Made by a program: the position numbers and the translations under genes. A DNA stretch of 64,000 nt, from NCBI GenBank assembly GCA_003023745.1, contig PXYV01000010.1, positions 1-64,000 of the forward strand. Reading direction: 5' to 3'. The DNA is from Sulfobacillus acidophilus (GTDB taxonomy: Bacteria > Bacillota > Sulfobacillia > Sulfobacillales > Sulfobacillaceae). Shown here piece after piece: positions 26,015-34,994 of the stretch (its first letter is position 1; each line of letters starts with the position of its first letter). Below the pieces are notes generated by a model, which worked only from the letters and a program-made list of their open reading frames with translations, was not told the origin of the DNA and searched no databases.

Positions 26015-26650
26015 TCACCATAAGCGACTTCCCAAAAGATGAAACCACCCATCCACGCCAGACGCGGGCTCAATCCGGCCATGCCGCCACAAGCCGTCAA
26101 AGACTCTAAGGCCGCGCACCCAAAGGCCCGATGCACTGGAACACATCTCCAAGTCCTCACACACCTCAAGCGGGCGCCTGCCATGCGCCTTCACCAGCCC
26201 CAGCGGCCCCAACACTTCGGGACAAAACACCAACTGAAACGCCCCACAGTCCAGCATATCCAGTCCCGGCATCCCCGAGGCCGCAGGGAACCCCTTGACC
26301 CCTTTCGATTGTAGCCCATTTAGCCACGAGACATGCCACTTAGGGCTAGACAGTGTCGAAACAGAAAGTGACGTCCACACGCGCATCGCTTGATTGACCG
26401 ATCGTGCAGAAAACGCGAGCAATACTCCCCCACGACTGGGAGCAATGATCGCCGGAGGCCCGAACACCTCTCGCTCCGGTACTAATAGCCCCGTGGTTTC
26501 CGGCAAGGTATCGATACTTCCCATAAGCCAGGGTGTCCAGTCCATCCGATATGAGAAGCCTTTTGCCCACCCTTCAATGCGATCCCGCCAAAAAGCCGGC
26601 CAGGGTGCCTGGCCGTCGCGTCGGGGGATCACCTGTTCACGAGGGCTCAA
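26015..26650 (-). CDS. Unrecognised 211-residue protein in the leucine-type operon
   Basis: I do not recognise a family. The frame starts at TTG overlapping the stop of the acyl-CoA dehydrogenase gene (TTGA) and ends 15 bases before the biotin carrier, so it is a coupled operon member. It is rich in Trp, Gly and Leu, has no signal peptide or clear membrane segment, and contains [20 protein letters not shown] and a cluster of Cys in the C-terminal half ([28 protein letters not shown]). It occupies the place where a biotin carboxylase would be expected but is far too short for one. Confidence 0.55.
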   Translation of the reverse strand: MSPREQVIPRRDGQAPWPAFWRDRIEGWAKGFSYRMDWTPWLMGSIDTLPETTGLLVPEREVFGPPAIIAPSRGGVLLAFSARSVNQAMRVWTSLSVSTLSSPKWHVSWLNGLQSKGVKGFPAASGMPGLDMLDCGAFQLVFCPEVLGPLGLVKAHGRRPLEVCEDLEMCSSASGLWVRGLRVFDGLWRHGRIEPASGVDGWFHLLGSRLW

Positions 26651-27792
26651 CGGGCTTCCTCAAGTCCCAGTTGCCGGGCAATCACCAATCGCTGTATTTC
26701 CGATGTGCCTTCGCCGATTTCCAACAACTTCGCATCGCGCAGATAGCGCTCCACCGGGTAATCTTTCATGTATCCAGCGCCGCCATGGATTTGCACCGCT
26801 TGATTGGCGGCACGCATGGCCGTTTCCGACGCAAAAAGCTTGGCCATTGCCGCTTCTTTGGCATAGGGTCGATGTTGATCCTTCAGCCAGGCGGCCTTTA
26901 ACACCATCGTCCGAGCCATCTCCACCTCTAGCGCCATGTCGGCAATTTTGAACTGCACCGCCTGAAATCGTGAAATGGCGCGACCAAATTGATAGCGCGT
27001 GGTGGCGTAGGCAATCGCCGCATCCAATGCCGCCTGAGCCACCCCGACACTTAAAGCCCCAATGCTGATGCGGCCTCCGTCCAGGACATCGAGAAACTGG
27101 TGCAGCCCCTGCCCTTCTTCGCCCAATAGATGGTCTGCCGGCACGGTCACCCCGTCAAAATGTATCTCGCAGGTCTCGGAAGACCGCATTCCCAACTTGT
27201 TGTAGGCGCACACGACGCTGAGCCCTGGCGTGTCTTTAGGCACAATAAATGCGGAAATCCGCCGTGAATCACGAGCGGTGCGGGCCGTGGTCACAATGTA
27301 GCCGGCATGGCCAGCATTGGTAATAAAACATTTTTCACCCCGAAGGCTCCAGCCCCCGGAAACCTGCTCTGCCAAGGTTTTCGTTCCCCCGGCGTCAGAC
27401 CCAGCCCCCGGTTCTGTGAGCCCAAACGCGGCCAAAAAGCGGCCCGCCACGGCCGGACGCAAGTATTGCTCCTTTTGGACCTCACTACCAAAAAAATAGA
27501 GGGGCGAGCACCCCAGCGAAACGTGTGCCGCAAACCCCAGACCCAACGACGCATCCACTCGCGCAATCTCTTCCACAGCGAGGGCATAACTCACCGTGCC
27601 TGCCCCCGATCCTCCCCACTCTTCCGAGAACGGCAATCCAAAAAATCCGAGTTCTCCCATTTGCTGCATGAGTTCAAAGGGGAACTCGGCTGTTTCGTCT
27701 CGATCTTTCGCACCGGGGAGCACTTGGCTTTCGGCAAATTCGCGCACCGCCTGACGAATCATCACCTCGTCAGGACTTAAGTCGAAATTCAA
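26647..27792 (-). CDS. Acyl-CoA dehydrogenase (YngJ-like)
   Basis: 381 residues. [27 protein letters not shown] and the classic C-terminal catalytic [10 protein letters not shown] with Glu in the usual short/medium-chain position; helix G reads LDGGRISI without Glu. It therefore differs from true isovaleryl-CoA dehydrogenases but matches the enzyme type found in Bacillus yng-like leucine operons. First gene of the operon, probably oxidising isovaleryl-CoA or a similar short branched acyl-CoA. Confidence 0.87.
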   Translation of the reverse strand: MNFDLSPDEVMIRQAVREFAESQVLPGAKDRDETAEFPFELMQQMGELGFFGLPFSEEWGGSGAGTVSYALAVEEIARVDASLGLGFAAHVSLGCSPLYFFGSEVQKEQYLRPAVAGRFLAAFGLTEPGAGSDAGGTKTLAEQVSGGWSLRGEKCFITNAGHAGYIVTTARTARDSRRISAFIVPKDTPGLSVVCAYNKLGMRSSETCEIHFDGVTVPADHLLGEEGQGLHQFLDVLDGGRISIGALSVGVAQAALDAAIAYATTRYQFGRAISRFQAVQFKIADMALEVEMARTMVLKAAWLKDQHRPYAKEAAMAKLFASETAMRAANQAVQIHGGAGYMKDYPVERYLRDAKLLEIGEGTSEIQRLVIARQLGLEEAR

Positions 27793-27956
27793 GCCAATCC
27801 CTCCATTGCCAGCGACTGCATTTGTGTGCCCATCATGTCAATTTTCCGTCCCGTATCCAACTTCTGTACACTTGTATGCTACCATCATTGTCAAAGGAAC
27901 GAAAGTTACGCGTAGCGCCTGACCGGGGTTCCCGGTGGATGGCAAAGGAGGCTCTA

Positions 27957-28802
27957 TTGAAAGAACGGCTGACTGCACAAAAGTTAAAGAGCTGGAAAGA
28001 GCAAGAAACACCCTTGGTGTGGCTGACGGCCTACGACTTCTCGCAAGCGGAGATGGCTGAGCAAGCGGGTGTCGATGTGATTTTAGTGGGAGATTCGGTG
28101 GGTACGACAGTGATGGGCTACGATTCCACTTTACCAGTGACTATGGACGACATGGTCTATCACGCCCGGATGGTACGGCGCGGAGCCCCAAAGACCATGA
28201 TGGTGGTGGATTTGCCGTTTCTCAGCTATACGCGGCCCGACCAGGCCCTATCCAATGCCGGTCGTTTCATGCAAGAGACGCTAGCCGACGGTGTTAAGTT
28301 GGAAGGCGGCCGCCGCGTGCTGGACGTTGTGGACGCGCTGATTGCGCACGATATCCCGGTCATCGGCCATCTGGGCCTGACTCCCCAGAGCGTCCATGCC
28401 ATGGGCGGATATCGCGTGCAAGCCCGCACTCAGGAAACCGTCCGACAATTGTTGGATGATGCCCAGGCCCTCGCAGATCACGGCATCGCCGCTCTGGTGC
28501 TGGAAGGTATCCCGGATCGCGTGGCCGCATATGTGACAGAACAGATCGCCATTCCGACCATTGGCATCGGCGCCGGAAATGGAACCGACGGACAAGTGCT
28601 CGTGTTCCACGACTGCCTCGGTCTGTCATCGCGCTATCCTAAGTTTGCCAAACCCTTTGCCGATGTCCGCCACGCCATTGTCTCCGGCATTGAGCAATAT
28701 GGGAGCGAGGTGCGTACTCGAGCGTTTCCCTCCGATGAACACAGCTATCATATCACCGACAAGGAGTGGGAGGCCTTTTGGAGCCGCGAACACAGCGACT
28801 GA
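27957..28802 (+). CDS. panB: 3-methyl-2-oxobutanoate hydroxymethyltransferase (ketopantoate synthase)
   Basis: 281 residues, normal PanB length. It adds a methylene-THF-derived hydroxymethyl group to 2-oxoisovalerate, the first step of pantothenate synthesis. VWLTAYDFSQAEMAEQAGVD, VGDSVGTTVMGYDSTLPVT and VVDLPFLSY are the metal- and substrate-binding stretches; IPTIGIGAGNGTDGQVLV is near the C-terminus. The start is TTG with AAAGGAGG five bases upstream. Pantothenate is the CoA precursor, which suits the surrounding CoA-heavy metabolism. Confidence 0.93.
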   Translation: MKERLTAQKLKSWKEQETPLVWLTAYDFSQAEMAEQAGVDVILVGDSVGTTVMGYDSTLPVTMDDMVYHARMVRRGAPKTMMVVDLPFLSYTRPDQALSNAGRFMQETLADGVKLEGGRRVLDVVDALIAHDIPVIGHLGLTPQSVHAMGGYRVQARTQETVRQLLDDAQALADHGIAALVLEGIPDRVAAYVTEQIAIPTIGIGAGNGTDGQVLVFHDCLGLSSRYPKFAKPFADVRHAIVSGIEQYGSEVRTRAFPSDEHSYHITDKEWEAFWSREHSD

Positions 28803-29677
28803 CCGTGGCGATTTTAGGTACCGGAGCCATGGCTCGTTACCTCGCCTACCATCTTGACGCCATCCATCCCTGGATCATTGGTCGGGTCTCTCCTCCATAT
28901 CAGATCATGGAATTGGGTCGCTCGCACCAGGTCGTTCAGCCAGCCTACTGGGGCTGGGACACCCTTCCTCCGCATCCGCCCGACATTGTGCTGTTAGCGG
29001 TCAAATGGCGCGGCTTGTCGACAGCTCAGCGGTGGATCGCCCAACATGCGCCACAAAGTGTCGTGATATCCTTCATGAATGGCATGGGCCAAGAAGAGAT
29101 CTTGCACGAGTTGCCGCACGTCGTCTTGGCAATGGGCATAACGACTACCGCCATCACGCGTCAGGACGACAATATCCCCACCATCCGCATCGTCAGCCGG
29201 GGATCGACAGTCGTTCCGCACGTGGCCGATGCCCGACTAGACGTCCTCAAAACCTATGGCAATCAGTATCATTGGGGCTGGCAGTGGGTCACCCCTGGCC
29301 GAATGCAAAATCTGCGTTGGCAAAAGCTTGTGCAAAACAGCATTATTAATCCGCTCACGGTCCTTGCCAATTGCCCCAATGGCGAACTCATCCGTCATCC
29401 ACTTTGGCAGTTAGCACAGCCCTTGACCGATGAGGCAAGCCCAGTGGCTCGCGCAGAGGGCACCGCAATTCCTTCCGACATGCTGGCGCGTGTGGCCAGG
29501 CTGCTGGAAGACACCCGCGACAACTGGTCGTCCATGGCCCAGGACGTACACGCCGGCTTGCCCACCGAAATTGACGCCATCAATGGGTATATTGTCTCTC
29601 ACGCACGCCGACATCATCTCTTGGTTCCAACCCACGAGGCGCTCACGGTGCTGGTTTCAAAGCTGGGCCAAGGATAA
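28778..29677 (+). CDS. panE: 2-dehydropantoate 2-reductase (ketopantoate reductase)
   Basis: About 299 residues. N-terminal nucleotide loop VAILGTGAMARYL, central VVISFMNGMGQEE, and RWQKLVQNSIINPLTVL with the catalytic Lys and Asn of PanE. It reduces ketopantoate to pantoate. It overlaps the end of panB: I place the start at TTG behind GGGAGG; a GTG three bases after the panB stop is the alternative. Together the pair gives pantoate; panC and panD are not in the window. Confidence 0.85.
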   Translation: MEPRTQRLTVAILGTGAMARYLAYHLDAIHPWIIGRVSPPYQIMELGRSHQVVQPAYWGWDTLPPHPPDIVLLAVKWRGLSTAQRWIAQHAPQSVVISFMNGMGQEEILHELPHVVLAMGITTTAITRQDDNIPTIRIVSRGSTVVPHVADARLDVLKTYGNQYHWGWQWVTPGRMQNLRWQKLVQNSIINPLTVLANCPNGELIRHPLWQLAQPLTDEASPVARAEGTAIPSDMLARVARLLEDTRDNWSSMAQDVHAGLPTEIDAINGYIVSHARRHHLLVPTHEALTVLVSKLGQG

Positions 29678-29689
29678 GGACACAACACC

Positions 29690-29710
29690 CCCGCTAAAAC
29701 GCAAAGCGGG
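29690..29710. terminator. Hairpin between convergent panE and ogt
   Basis: CCCGCT and AGCGGG pair around a nine-base loop. It overlaps the last codons of ogt and follows the panE stop by 13 bases. No long T tract on either side, so it is a modest candidate for two-way termination. Confidence 0.35.
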
Positions 29711-30212
29711 CATGGCCCGTCGGGTTGATATGGTGAACACCTTCATGCCGCAAAAGCTTCTCCTTCAAATTGAGGCCGCCCTGATACCCAATCAAGGTGC
29801 TACGCGCCCCAATCACGCGATGGCAGGGGACTATGATGGGAAGCGGATTATGCGCGATTGCGGATGCTACCGCCCGAACCGCCCGGGAGTTCCCCAGCCT
29901 TCGTGCCACTTCTCCATACGTCTGGACTGATCCCGGCAAAATGTCTTGTAACGCCTGCCATACCTTCGTTTGAAAAGCCGTCCCGTGAAAGTCAAGGGGC
30001 CCCACCCAGCCTACCAATTCGTTTGCCCAATAGGCGTCAAACTGATCCAGCCAGGGCCTTAAAAATTGTCGATCAACAGGGTACCGGTGCGCCGGATGGG
30101 CGGGATCTTGCCATTCATACGGTAAGATAACCCGGCTCAACCCCGATTCGCCGGCAACCAGTCCAAACGTCAACGTCCCCCATTGCGTGGTCGCCGTGCT
30201 ATACGCGCTCAT
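29694..30212 (-). CDS. ogt: Methylated-DNA--protein-cysteine S-methyltransferase
   Basis: 172 residues. It repairs O6-alkylguanine by moving the alkyl group to its own Cys. The acceptor is in IIVPCHRVIG; FQTKVWQALQDILPGSVQTYGEVA and SRAVRAVASAIAHNPLPI are the DNA-binding helix-turn-helix and Asn hinge. GAAGGAG precedes the ATG. Single gene, convergent with panE. Confidence 0.92.
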   Translation of the reverse strand: MSAYSTATTQWGTLTFGLVAGESGLSRVILPYEWQDPAHPAHRYPVDRQFLRPWLDQFDAYWANELVGWVGPLDFHGTAFQTKVWQALQDILPGSVQTYGEVARRLGNSRAVRAVASAIAHNPLPIIVPCHRVIGARSTLIGYQGGLNLKEKLLRHEGVHHINPTGHARFAF

Positions 30213-30264
30213 GGCCGCTCCTTCCACTGCTAAACCGGCATGCCACCAAGCCTTTGTCACAAGA

Positions 30265-30273
30265 AGTATATCA
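30265..30273 (-). promoter_or_regulatory. Extended -10 promoter of ogt
   Basis: TGATATACT on the minus strand (TG-n-TATACT), about 50 bases ahead of the ogt start. No good -35 hexamer at standard spacing. Confidence 0.4.
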
Positions 30274-30325
30274 ATCGATTAGCCGGAACCCTGTATTATT
30301 AGTCACGTGATATCGGTCTTAAATT

Positions 30326-31372
30326 CTAGGGTCTAATCGACAGTGAGCCGGCAAATGTCTTGGGTCCCGGATTCACCGCGGTCACCGTCAAGCGCATCCG
30401 CACATTCAACGACGATGTCGATGATTTAAGTGTCGCCCTGATCACGTCGTTGTTGTAGGAAAGGTGTTGGGCCACAAAATAGGTGGTGGTCCGGTCGGGC
30501 TCCCATAACACGCGACCGCTTTGGACAACGGCAGAACCGTCCAACGTAGAAAGGGCCCGTAATTGAATCGCCAGGGTTCCTCCAGTTGTCCCGGGAACTT
30601 TGGCCAGAAGGTCGATGTCCAAATGTCCGTTACCCTGTGTCTCTTGCTGAATAGTACCTGACACCGAGGTCATAAAACGTTGGGCTACGGCAGGTCGCCC
30701 CACCGCCGTAGTCGGTGTCCGAGCGCCCGATCCATGCCCATTGTTGGCAATGGCATTCCACCCAGGTTGCAGCGGACCCAAAAGCGTAAACAACACCAAC
30801 GCACCTACGCTGCCAAGAACCGCCCCCACTGCCCGCCCATGCCGTTTTCCCCGTCCGGCGGGCTTTAACAAGCGCCAAATAGTCAAGGATGCCACCAACC
30901 CTACACTGACGGCATAGATGGCCAACGCCCAACGGGTGCGCGTATCGCTGCCGGTTCCAAGGCCGTGCAGGGTCACCAACACAAAAACCAGATATGCGAG
31001 GTAGTGAAGGGATCGCCAGACGCGATAGCCGATGCGTGGTCTAAGCCACGTCGACAAGGCTAGTGCTGCCCCCAGATACATGCCGATAATGCCAAACGCC
31101 ATCCATAATGGCCGATAATGACTGTAAAATGGCACAAGCACCTCAAACCAGCGGAATCGGGTAAATGGATCAATCCAGGCACTCAAGCCATGAATCACCG
31201 TAAAAATAGCCGCTAGCAAGAGGGTGAACTGATGCAATTCCTGGTTGACCATACGCGGCCAACGGCGGGGCGATTGCAGGCGCTGACTCAGCAACAAACC
31301 CAGCACAATCGCCAGTGTGACCAGACCATATGCAACAAAGCCGCTCGCCCGTACGACGTACCAAATTATCAT
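30326..31372 (-). CDS. Ferric-reductase-like heme membrane protein with external C-terminal domain
   Basis: 348 residues. The first 170 hold about six membrane helices (IIWYVVRASGFVAYGLVTLA, HQFTLLLAAIFTVIHGLSAW, WMAFGIIGMYLGAALALSTW, WRSLHYLAYLVFVLVTLHG and others) with spaced His residues suited to two b-type hemes, as in YedZ/ferric reductase-like proteins. After a further helix (VLGSVGALVLFTLLGPL) a domain of about 140 residues lies outside. Its start overlaps the apbE stop (ATGA). No DxxTGAT flavinylation motif is visible in it, so the target of ApbE is unclear. Confidence 0.75.
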   Translation of the reverse strand: MIIWYVVRASGFVAYGLVTLAIVLGLLLSQRLQSPRRWPRMVNQELHQFTLLLAAIFTVIHGLSAWIDPFTRFRWFEVLVPFYSHYRPLWMAFGIIGMYLGAALALSTWLRPRIGYRVWRSLHYLAYLVFVLVTLHGLGTGSDTRTRWALAIYAVSVGLVASLTIWRLLKPAGRGKRHGRAVGAVLGSVGALVLFTLLGPLQPGWNAIANNGHGSGARTPTTAVGRPAVAQRFMTSVSGTIQQETQGNGHLDIDLLAKVPGTTGGTLAIQLRALSTLDGSAVVQSGRVLWEPDRTTTYFVAQHLSYNNDVIRATLKSSTSSLNVRMRLTVTAVNPGPKTFAGSLSIRP

Positions 31373-32301
31373 TGGGATCGATCTTCCTGGCCAGACGGCC
31401 AATCACCTACGGTTCGCACCTCACCGTTTTTAAGCTCTATCTCGCCGGACAGTCCTAGATCAGCCAGAAACCTCAGTCCTCGCGCCGGTCCCCGCACAAA
31501 GGCCACTTTTGCCGCCACCTCCGCTTGTTTTGCCGTCAAAGCCGCCACCGTTACGCGCCAGACATCGTTCTCGACAGACTGTCCCGTCGCCGGGTCGACG
31601 ATGTGATGCCGCATTTGGGAGCCTTGGCGCCACCGATGCCGACCAATCCCTGACGTTGCCAACGCCCCATGCCACAAGATGACGCGGCGGCCAGGCGGGT
31701 CGCCCACAGCGATGGGCCAGCCCTGATCCGGTGGATGACCGACGACGGCCAAGTCCCCTCCAGCGTTCACGAGGGCCGGCACCAACCCGACACGCTGCAA
31801 TTGCGCAATTGCTGCATCTACCGCCATCCCCTTGGCAATCCCGCCTAGATCTAATGCCATCCCGGGCGGACAGTGAACCGTATGCGTACGTTGCGACAGA
31901 TGAATCTTTCGCCAGCCCGCCGCACTGGGCGAGAATGCAACATGAGGCGCTTCGGGCTCGTGTGCCAACACCGCATCCCAGGTGCGATCATAGCCGAGCG
32001 CGCTTAATTGCAGACCCAGGGTCGGGTCAAAGCTTCCATCGGTCACGCGCGCAGCTTCAAGGGCCTCACTAATCACGTGAAACAGCAGCGATGATACCAC
32101 CACGGGATGACCGGCAGCCTGATTTAAACGGGACAACTCGCTATTCGGACGAAAGCGGCTCATAATCGCCTCCCAAGTCTCAAAGAGCCGTTTCACCAAC
32201 ACAAAAGCTTCACGAAGTTGCGATTCTTGGACCAGCACTTCCACGCGGGTTCCCATGGCCGCAAAGGATGCGCGCCTAAACACGGAGGACTTACGAGACA
32301 T
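31369..32301 (-). CDS. apbE: FAD:protein FMN transferase
   Basis: 310 residues. It attaches FMN covalently to a Thr of a partner redox protein. Family marks are SRFRPNSELSRLN, ALDLGGIAKGMAVDAA, ALVNAGGDLAVVG and HHIVDPATG. It has no obvious signal sequence, although many ApbE proteins are exported lipoproteins; the short protein encoded upstream and overlapping by 11 bases has one membrane helix. Operon with the heme membrane protein. Confidence 0.9.
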   Translation of the reverse strand: MSRKSSVFRRASFAAMGTRVEVLVQESQLREAFVLVKRLFETWEAIMSRFRPNSELSRLNQAAGHPVVVSSLLFHVISEALEAARVTDGSFDPTLGLQLSALGYDRTWDAVLAHEPEAPHVAFSPSAAGWRKIHLSQRTHTVHCPPGMALDLGGIAKGMAVDAAIAQLQRVGLVPALVNAGGDLAVVGHPPDQGWPIAVGDPPGRRVILWHGALATSGIGRHRWRQGSQMRHHIVDPATGQSVENDVWRVTVAALTAKQAEVAAKVAFVRGPARGLRFLADLGLSGEIELKNGEVRTVGDWPSGQEDRSQ

Positions 32302-32575
32302 TTGTCACACTGACAGGAGGTGGGGAAGACTCAGTCGGCTGCGGAGCGGTGACCTGTGACTTCGCCGAAGATGACGACAGTCCAAAGAACTGTGACGTGG
32401 TTGGCCGTGCCGAAATGGTATTGTCCTCGGTCGTCGTACCCACATGATGGCCGGCTGCCAACACGACCAGGCCCACAAATCCTCCCACCGAAAGGCCAAC
32501 GATAAGACGCTTGAGCTTTAAGGTCAGCGACGCTACAACACCTTGATCCATGCGATCAGAGGGTCTCTCGGACAT
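32291..32575 (-). CDS. Small single-helix membrane protein
   Basis: 94 residues: a short charged N-terminus, one membrane helix (LIVGLSVGGFVGLVVLAAG) and a Ser/Thr/Pro-rich tail predicted outside. No family recognised. First gene of the operon with apbE and the heme membrane protein, so it may be an anchor or small subunit of that redox system. Confidence 0.65.
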   Translation of the reverse strand: MSERPSDRMDQGVVASLTLKLKRLIVGLSVGGFVGLVVLAAGHHVGTTTEDNTISARPTTSQFFGLSSSSAKSQVTAPQPTESSPPPVSVTNVS

Positions 32576-32704
32576 TTCACCTCACCTCGGCTCATCCCGA
32601 ATCGTTCTTCCAACTAGCTTAGAACAGAAATATTGCTGAGGTGTTACAAGAGGCAAGAGCACGCTCGACCGCGTCATGTCGGGCTGCGCAACTCGTAAAG
32701 CAGA

Positions 32705-33838
32705 TTATGGATTGGCGATTGCCGCAGCACCGCGATATACAAAATGCGCCACCAACAGACCTAGGGAAACGAAGGCAACGGCGGCCCAGGGCATTCCGTA
32801 CGGTCCCCAAAAGTTGTTCACGGCGCCCATCAGGACGCTTCCCGCAAAGGTGGCTAACCCCGTCGCCCCATTGATGATCCCCATGGCGCCGCCATGCAGT
32901 TCGCCGGGCAACGTTTCAGCGACGGTGCGTTGTATGCCAATGTTTAGGAGTGGATATAGGGGCAAGGAAAACGCAATGATCACGACGACTTTGGAATCCG
33001 CTAGCGACATGACAAGGTACATCAAGGCATAGGCTACGAGAACACGAATCAACACCATCTTGCCGCCAAACCGATCCGTCCAGCGCCCAATCGATGAGGC
33101 TAACGCCCATCCCAATGCCGTGCTAATGGCTGCGCTCCAGCCCACCCACGCCGTGGGGACGCGTAACCCGTGCAAGTACAGCCCAAAATTGGTGAAAAAA
33201 CCTTCGTTCCCGGCATAGGCGAGAAAGAATGGCAAAACCAATACCACAGTTAACCCAAGGCGGGGGATTCTCGACGAGCGATCCGCCGCCTCCACCCGAA
33301 CCGGAGTGCGCGGTTGACGCAAAAGCGCGGCAGCGGGAATCAGCATCAGTGCCCCCAAGGTCCCTAAAAGGTCGGGAAAAGCTCGGACTGACATGGTTTG
33401 AACGTAACCTCCCACCACGCCGCCAATCATCCATCCACTCGATTGCCATTGCAGCCGGGATGCCAAACGGCGCCCCATCTGCCCTCCTTCTACCGTCAAA
33501 AACGTCAGGGTGGCCGGCGCCAATGCCGACGAAAAAAACGTGGTGACAGTTGCCCCGGCAATGTAAAAAGCGGCCGATGACGCCCAAATTGCCACTAGAC
33601 CGGTGCCCAGATAGGCAACCAGCCCCATCGCCCCAGCGCGTCGAATTCCTAAGCGATGCAACCAATGTCCCCACAAAGTGGAACCGAGAAACGTGGCCAA
33701 AGCTGGTCCCGCCGACGCTAAACTGGCGACAACGTCGTCCGTGTGAAATGCCTGGTGCAGGTACAGTGGTCCGTAACCCCATAACATCAAGAGGAAAAAC
33801 GCCTCGATCGCGGACGCCGCTAATAGGGCCTTGCGCAC
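32705..33838 (-). CDS. MFS transporter
   Basis: 377 residues, about 12 hydrophobic segments. N-terminal AFFLLMLWGYGPLYLHQAF, then LWGHWLHRLGIRRAGAMGL is the first cytoplasmic loop; SSIGRWTDRFGGKMVLIRV is the equivalent in the second half. The substrate cannot be told. The start is GTG with GGGGGGA upstream. A decayed fragment of a similar gene lies immediately upstream on the same strand. Confidence 0.85.
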   Translation of the reverse strand: MRKALLAASAIEAFFLLMLWGYGPLYLHQAFHTDDVVASLASAGPALATFLGSTLWGHWLHRLGIRRAGAMGLVAYLGTGLVAIWASSAAFYIAGATVTTFFSSALAPATLTFLTVEGGQMGRRLASRLQWQSSGWMIGGVVGGYVQTMSVRAFPDLLGTLGALMLIPAAALLRQPRTPVRVEAADRSSRIPRLGLTVVLVLPFFLAYAGNEGFFTNFGLYLHGLRVPTAWVGWSAAISTALGWALASSIGRWTDRFGGKMVLIRVLVAYALMYLVMSLADSKVVVIIAFSLPLYPLLNIGIQRTVAETLPGELHGGAMGIINGATGLATFAGSVLMGAVNNFWGPYGMPWAAVAFVSLGLLVAHFVYRGAAAIANP

Positions 33839-33862
33839 AATGTCCCCCCGTTCTTCACCGAC

Positions 33863-34015
33863 TTACATTGTACTGCGGACCGGCTTTCTTGCGGCAGATG
33901 GGCCAACACGTGCCAAACGAGCCACAAACTCAACGCCGGCCACACCACCACCTGCGCTCAGCCTCTGGTGCAGGTATAATGGTCCATAGCTCAAGGCGAA
34001 CGGCGCCTCCATGGC
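33863..34015 (-). pseudogene. Remnant of a second MFS transporter gene
   Basis: The minus strand encodes AMEAPFALSYGPLYLHQRLS, matching the N-terminus of the neighbouring transporter (AIEAFFLLMLWGYGPLYLHQAF). The DNA is similar as well (GGTGCAGGTAtAaTGGTCC against GGTGCAGGTAcAgTGGTCC). After this the similarity fades and no transporter follows. It looks like the leftover of a tandem duplication, or of a related gene, reduced to its first helix. Confidence 0.6.
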
Positions 34016-34135
34016 GCATGCCGTTTTTGGGCCCTGTAGTCGCTGTTGCTGGTTAAGCATTCGCTGGCATGGTCGGCGGACAAGGGTGCATCGCGGTGAC
34101 ACACGCCTATAGACTTTTGCTAAAGGAGTTTTTCG

Positions 34136-34927
34136 ATGAACCCCGTCCTATCCCTTAACGGCGTGACGCTAGAACGGCGCCATCGCACGATTTTGCGCAA
34201 CATCAGCTGGACCGTCCAACCTGACGAACATTGGGTCGTCATGGGTGCAAACGGTTCCGGGAAAACCTCGCTGCTAACGCTCATTACCGGCTACGAATGG
34301 CCGACACAAGGCCATGTAGCGGTGTTCGGCCACCGTTATGGCACGGTTGACTTGCGTGAATTGCGTAAGCGCATCGGCTGGGTCAGTCACCATCTCTCTG
34401 AATGGATGGCTCGTGACCACGGTCACGTGGCCGTGAGTGATCTCGTGGCCAGTGGTCATCAAGCCGTGATCGGCAAAGGGACTGAAGATCCACCTCCAGG
34501 GCGCCTACAGTCGGCCCTCGCCCAATTTGATCTCGAGCGTTTGGGCCATAGTGCGTTTGCCGCGTTGTCTCAGGGTGAAAAGACCCGTGTCTTGTTGGCG
34601 CGCGCCTGGATGGCAAGAGTCGAGCTCTTAATTTTAGATGAGCCCTGCTCAGGACTGGACCTCAAGGGAAGGGAACAGTTGTTGCTGTTAATCCAGCGCT
34701 ATATGACTCATCCCCAGGAATCTGTACGGGTCATCTATGTGACTCACCATCCGGAGGAAATAGTGCCCGGTTTTACGCATGGGTTAGTGCTCAAAGACGG
34801 TCAAGTTTTTGCTCAAGGCCCACTGTCAGACATTTTGACCGATCACATCTTGTCCGAAGCATTGGACGTGCCAGTTCACCTTCAGATTATTGGAGGACGA
34901 CCGTGGGTGCGAGTGAACGGGCAATAG
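34136..34927 (+). CDS. ABC transporter ATP-binding protein, lone (YlmA/ModF-like)
   Basis: 263 residues with one complete nucleotide-binding domain: Walker A GANGSGKTS, Q-loop region, signature LSQGEKTR, Walker B LLILDEPCSGLD and switch His in YVTHHPEE. No membrane or solute-binding component is adjacent. Similar single-domain ATPases (YlmA type) are of unknown role. AAAGGAG precedes the ATG. Confidence 0.88.
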   Translation: MNPVLSLNGVTLERRHRTILRNISWTVQPDEHWVVMGANGSGKTSLLTLITGYEWPTQGHVAVFGHRYGTVDLRELRKRIGWVSHHLSEWMARDHGHVAVSDLVASGHQAVIGKGTEDPPPGRLQSALAQFDLERLGHSAFAALSQGEKTRVLLARAWMARVELLILDEPCSGLDLKGREQLLLLIQRYMTHPQESVRVIYVTHHPEEIVPGFTHGLVLKDGQVFAQGPLSDILTDHILSEALDVPVHLQIIGGRPWVRVNGQ

Positions 34928-34994
34928 GAGTCCGAACGCGCAACATGGCACGTGACAATAAGCACTCGCGGCGTCGAATTTAAAGGAGTCCAAG

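Noticed and set aside
26015-26650. Biotin carboxylase or fragment of it
   Set aside because: No ATP-grasp motifs, and it is less than half the needed length.
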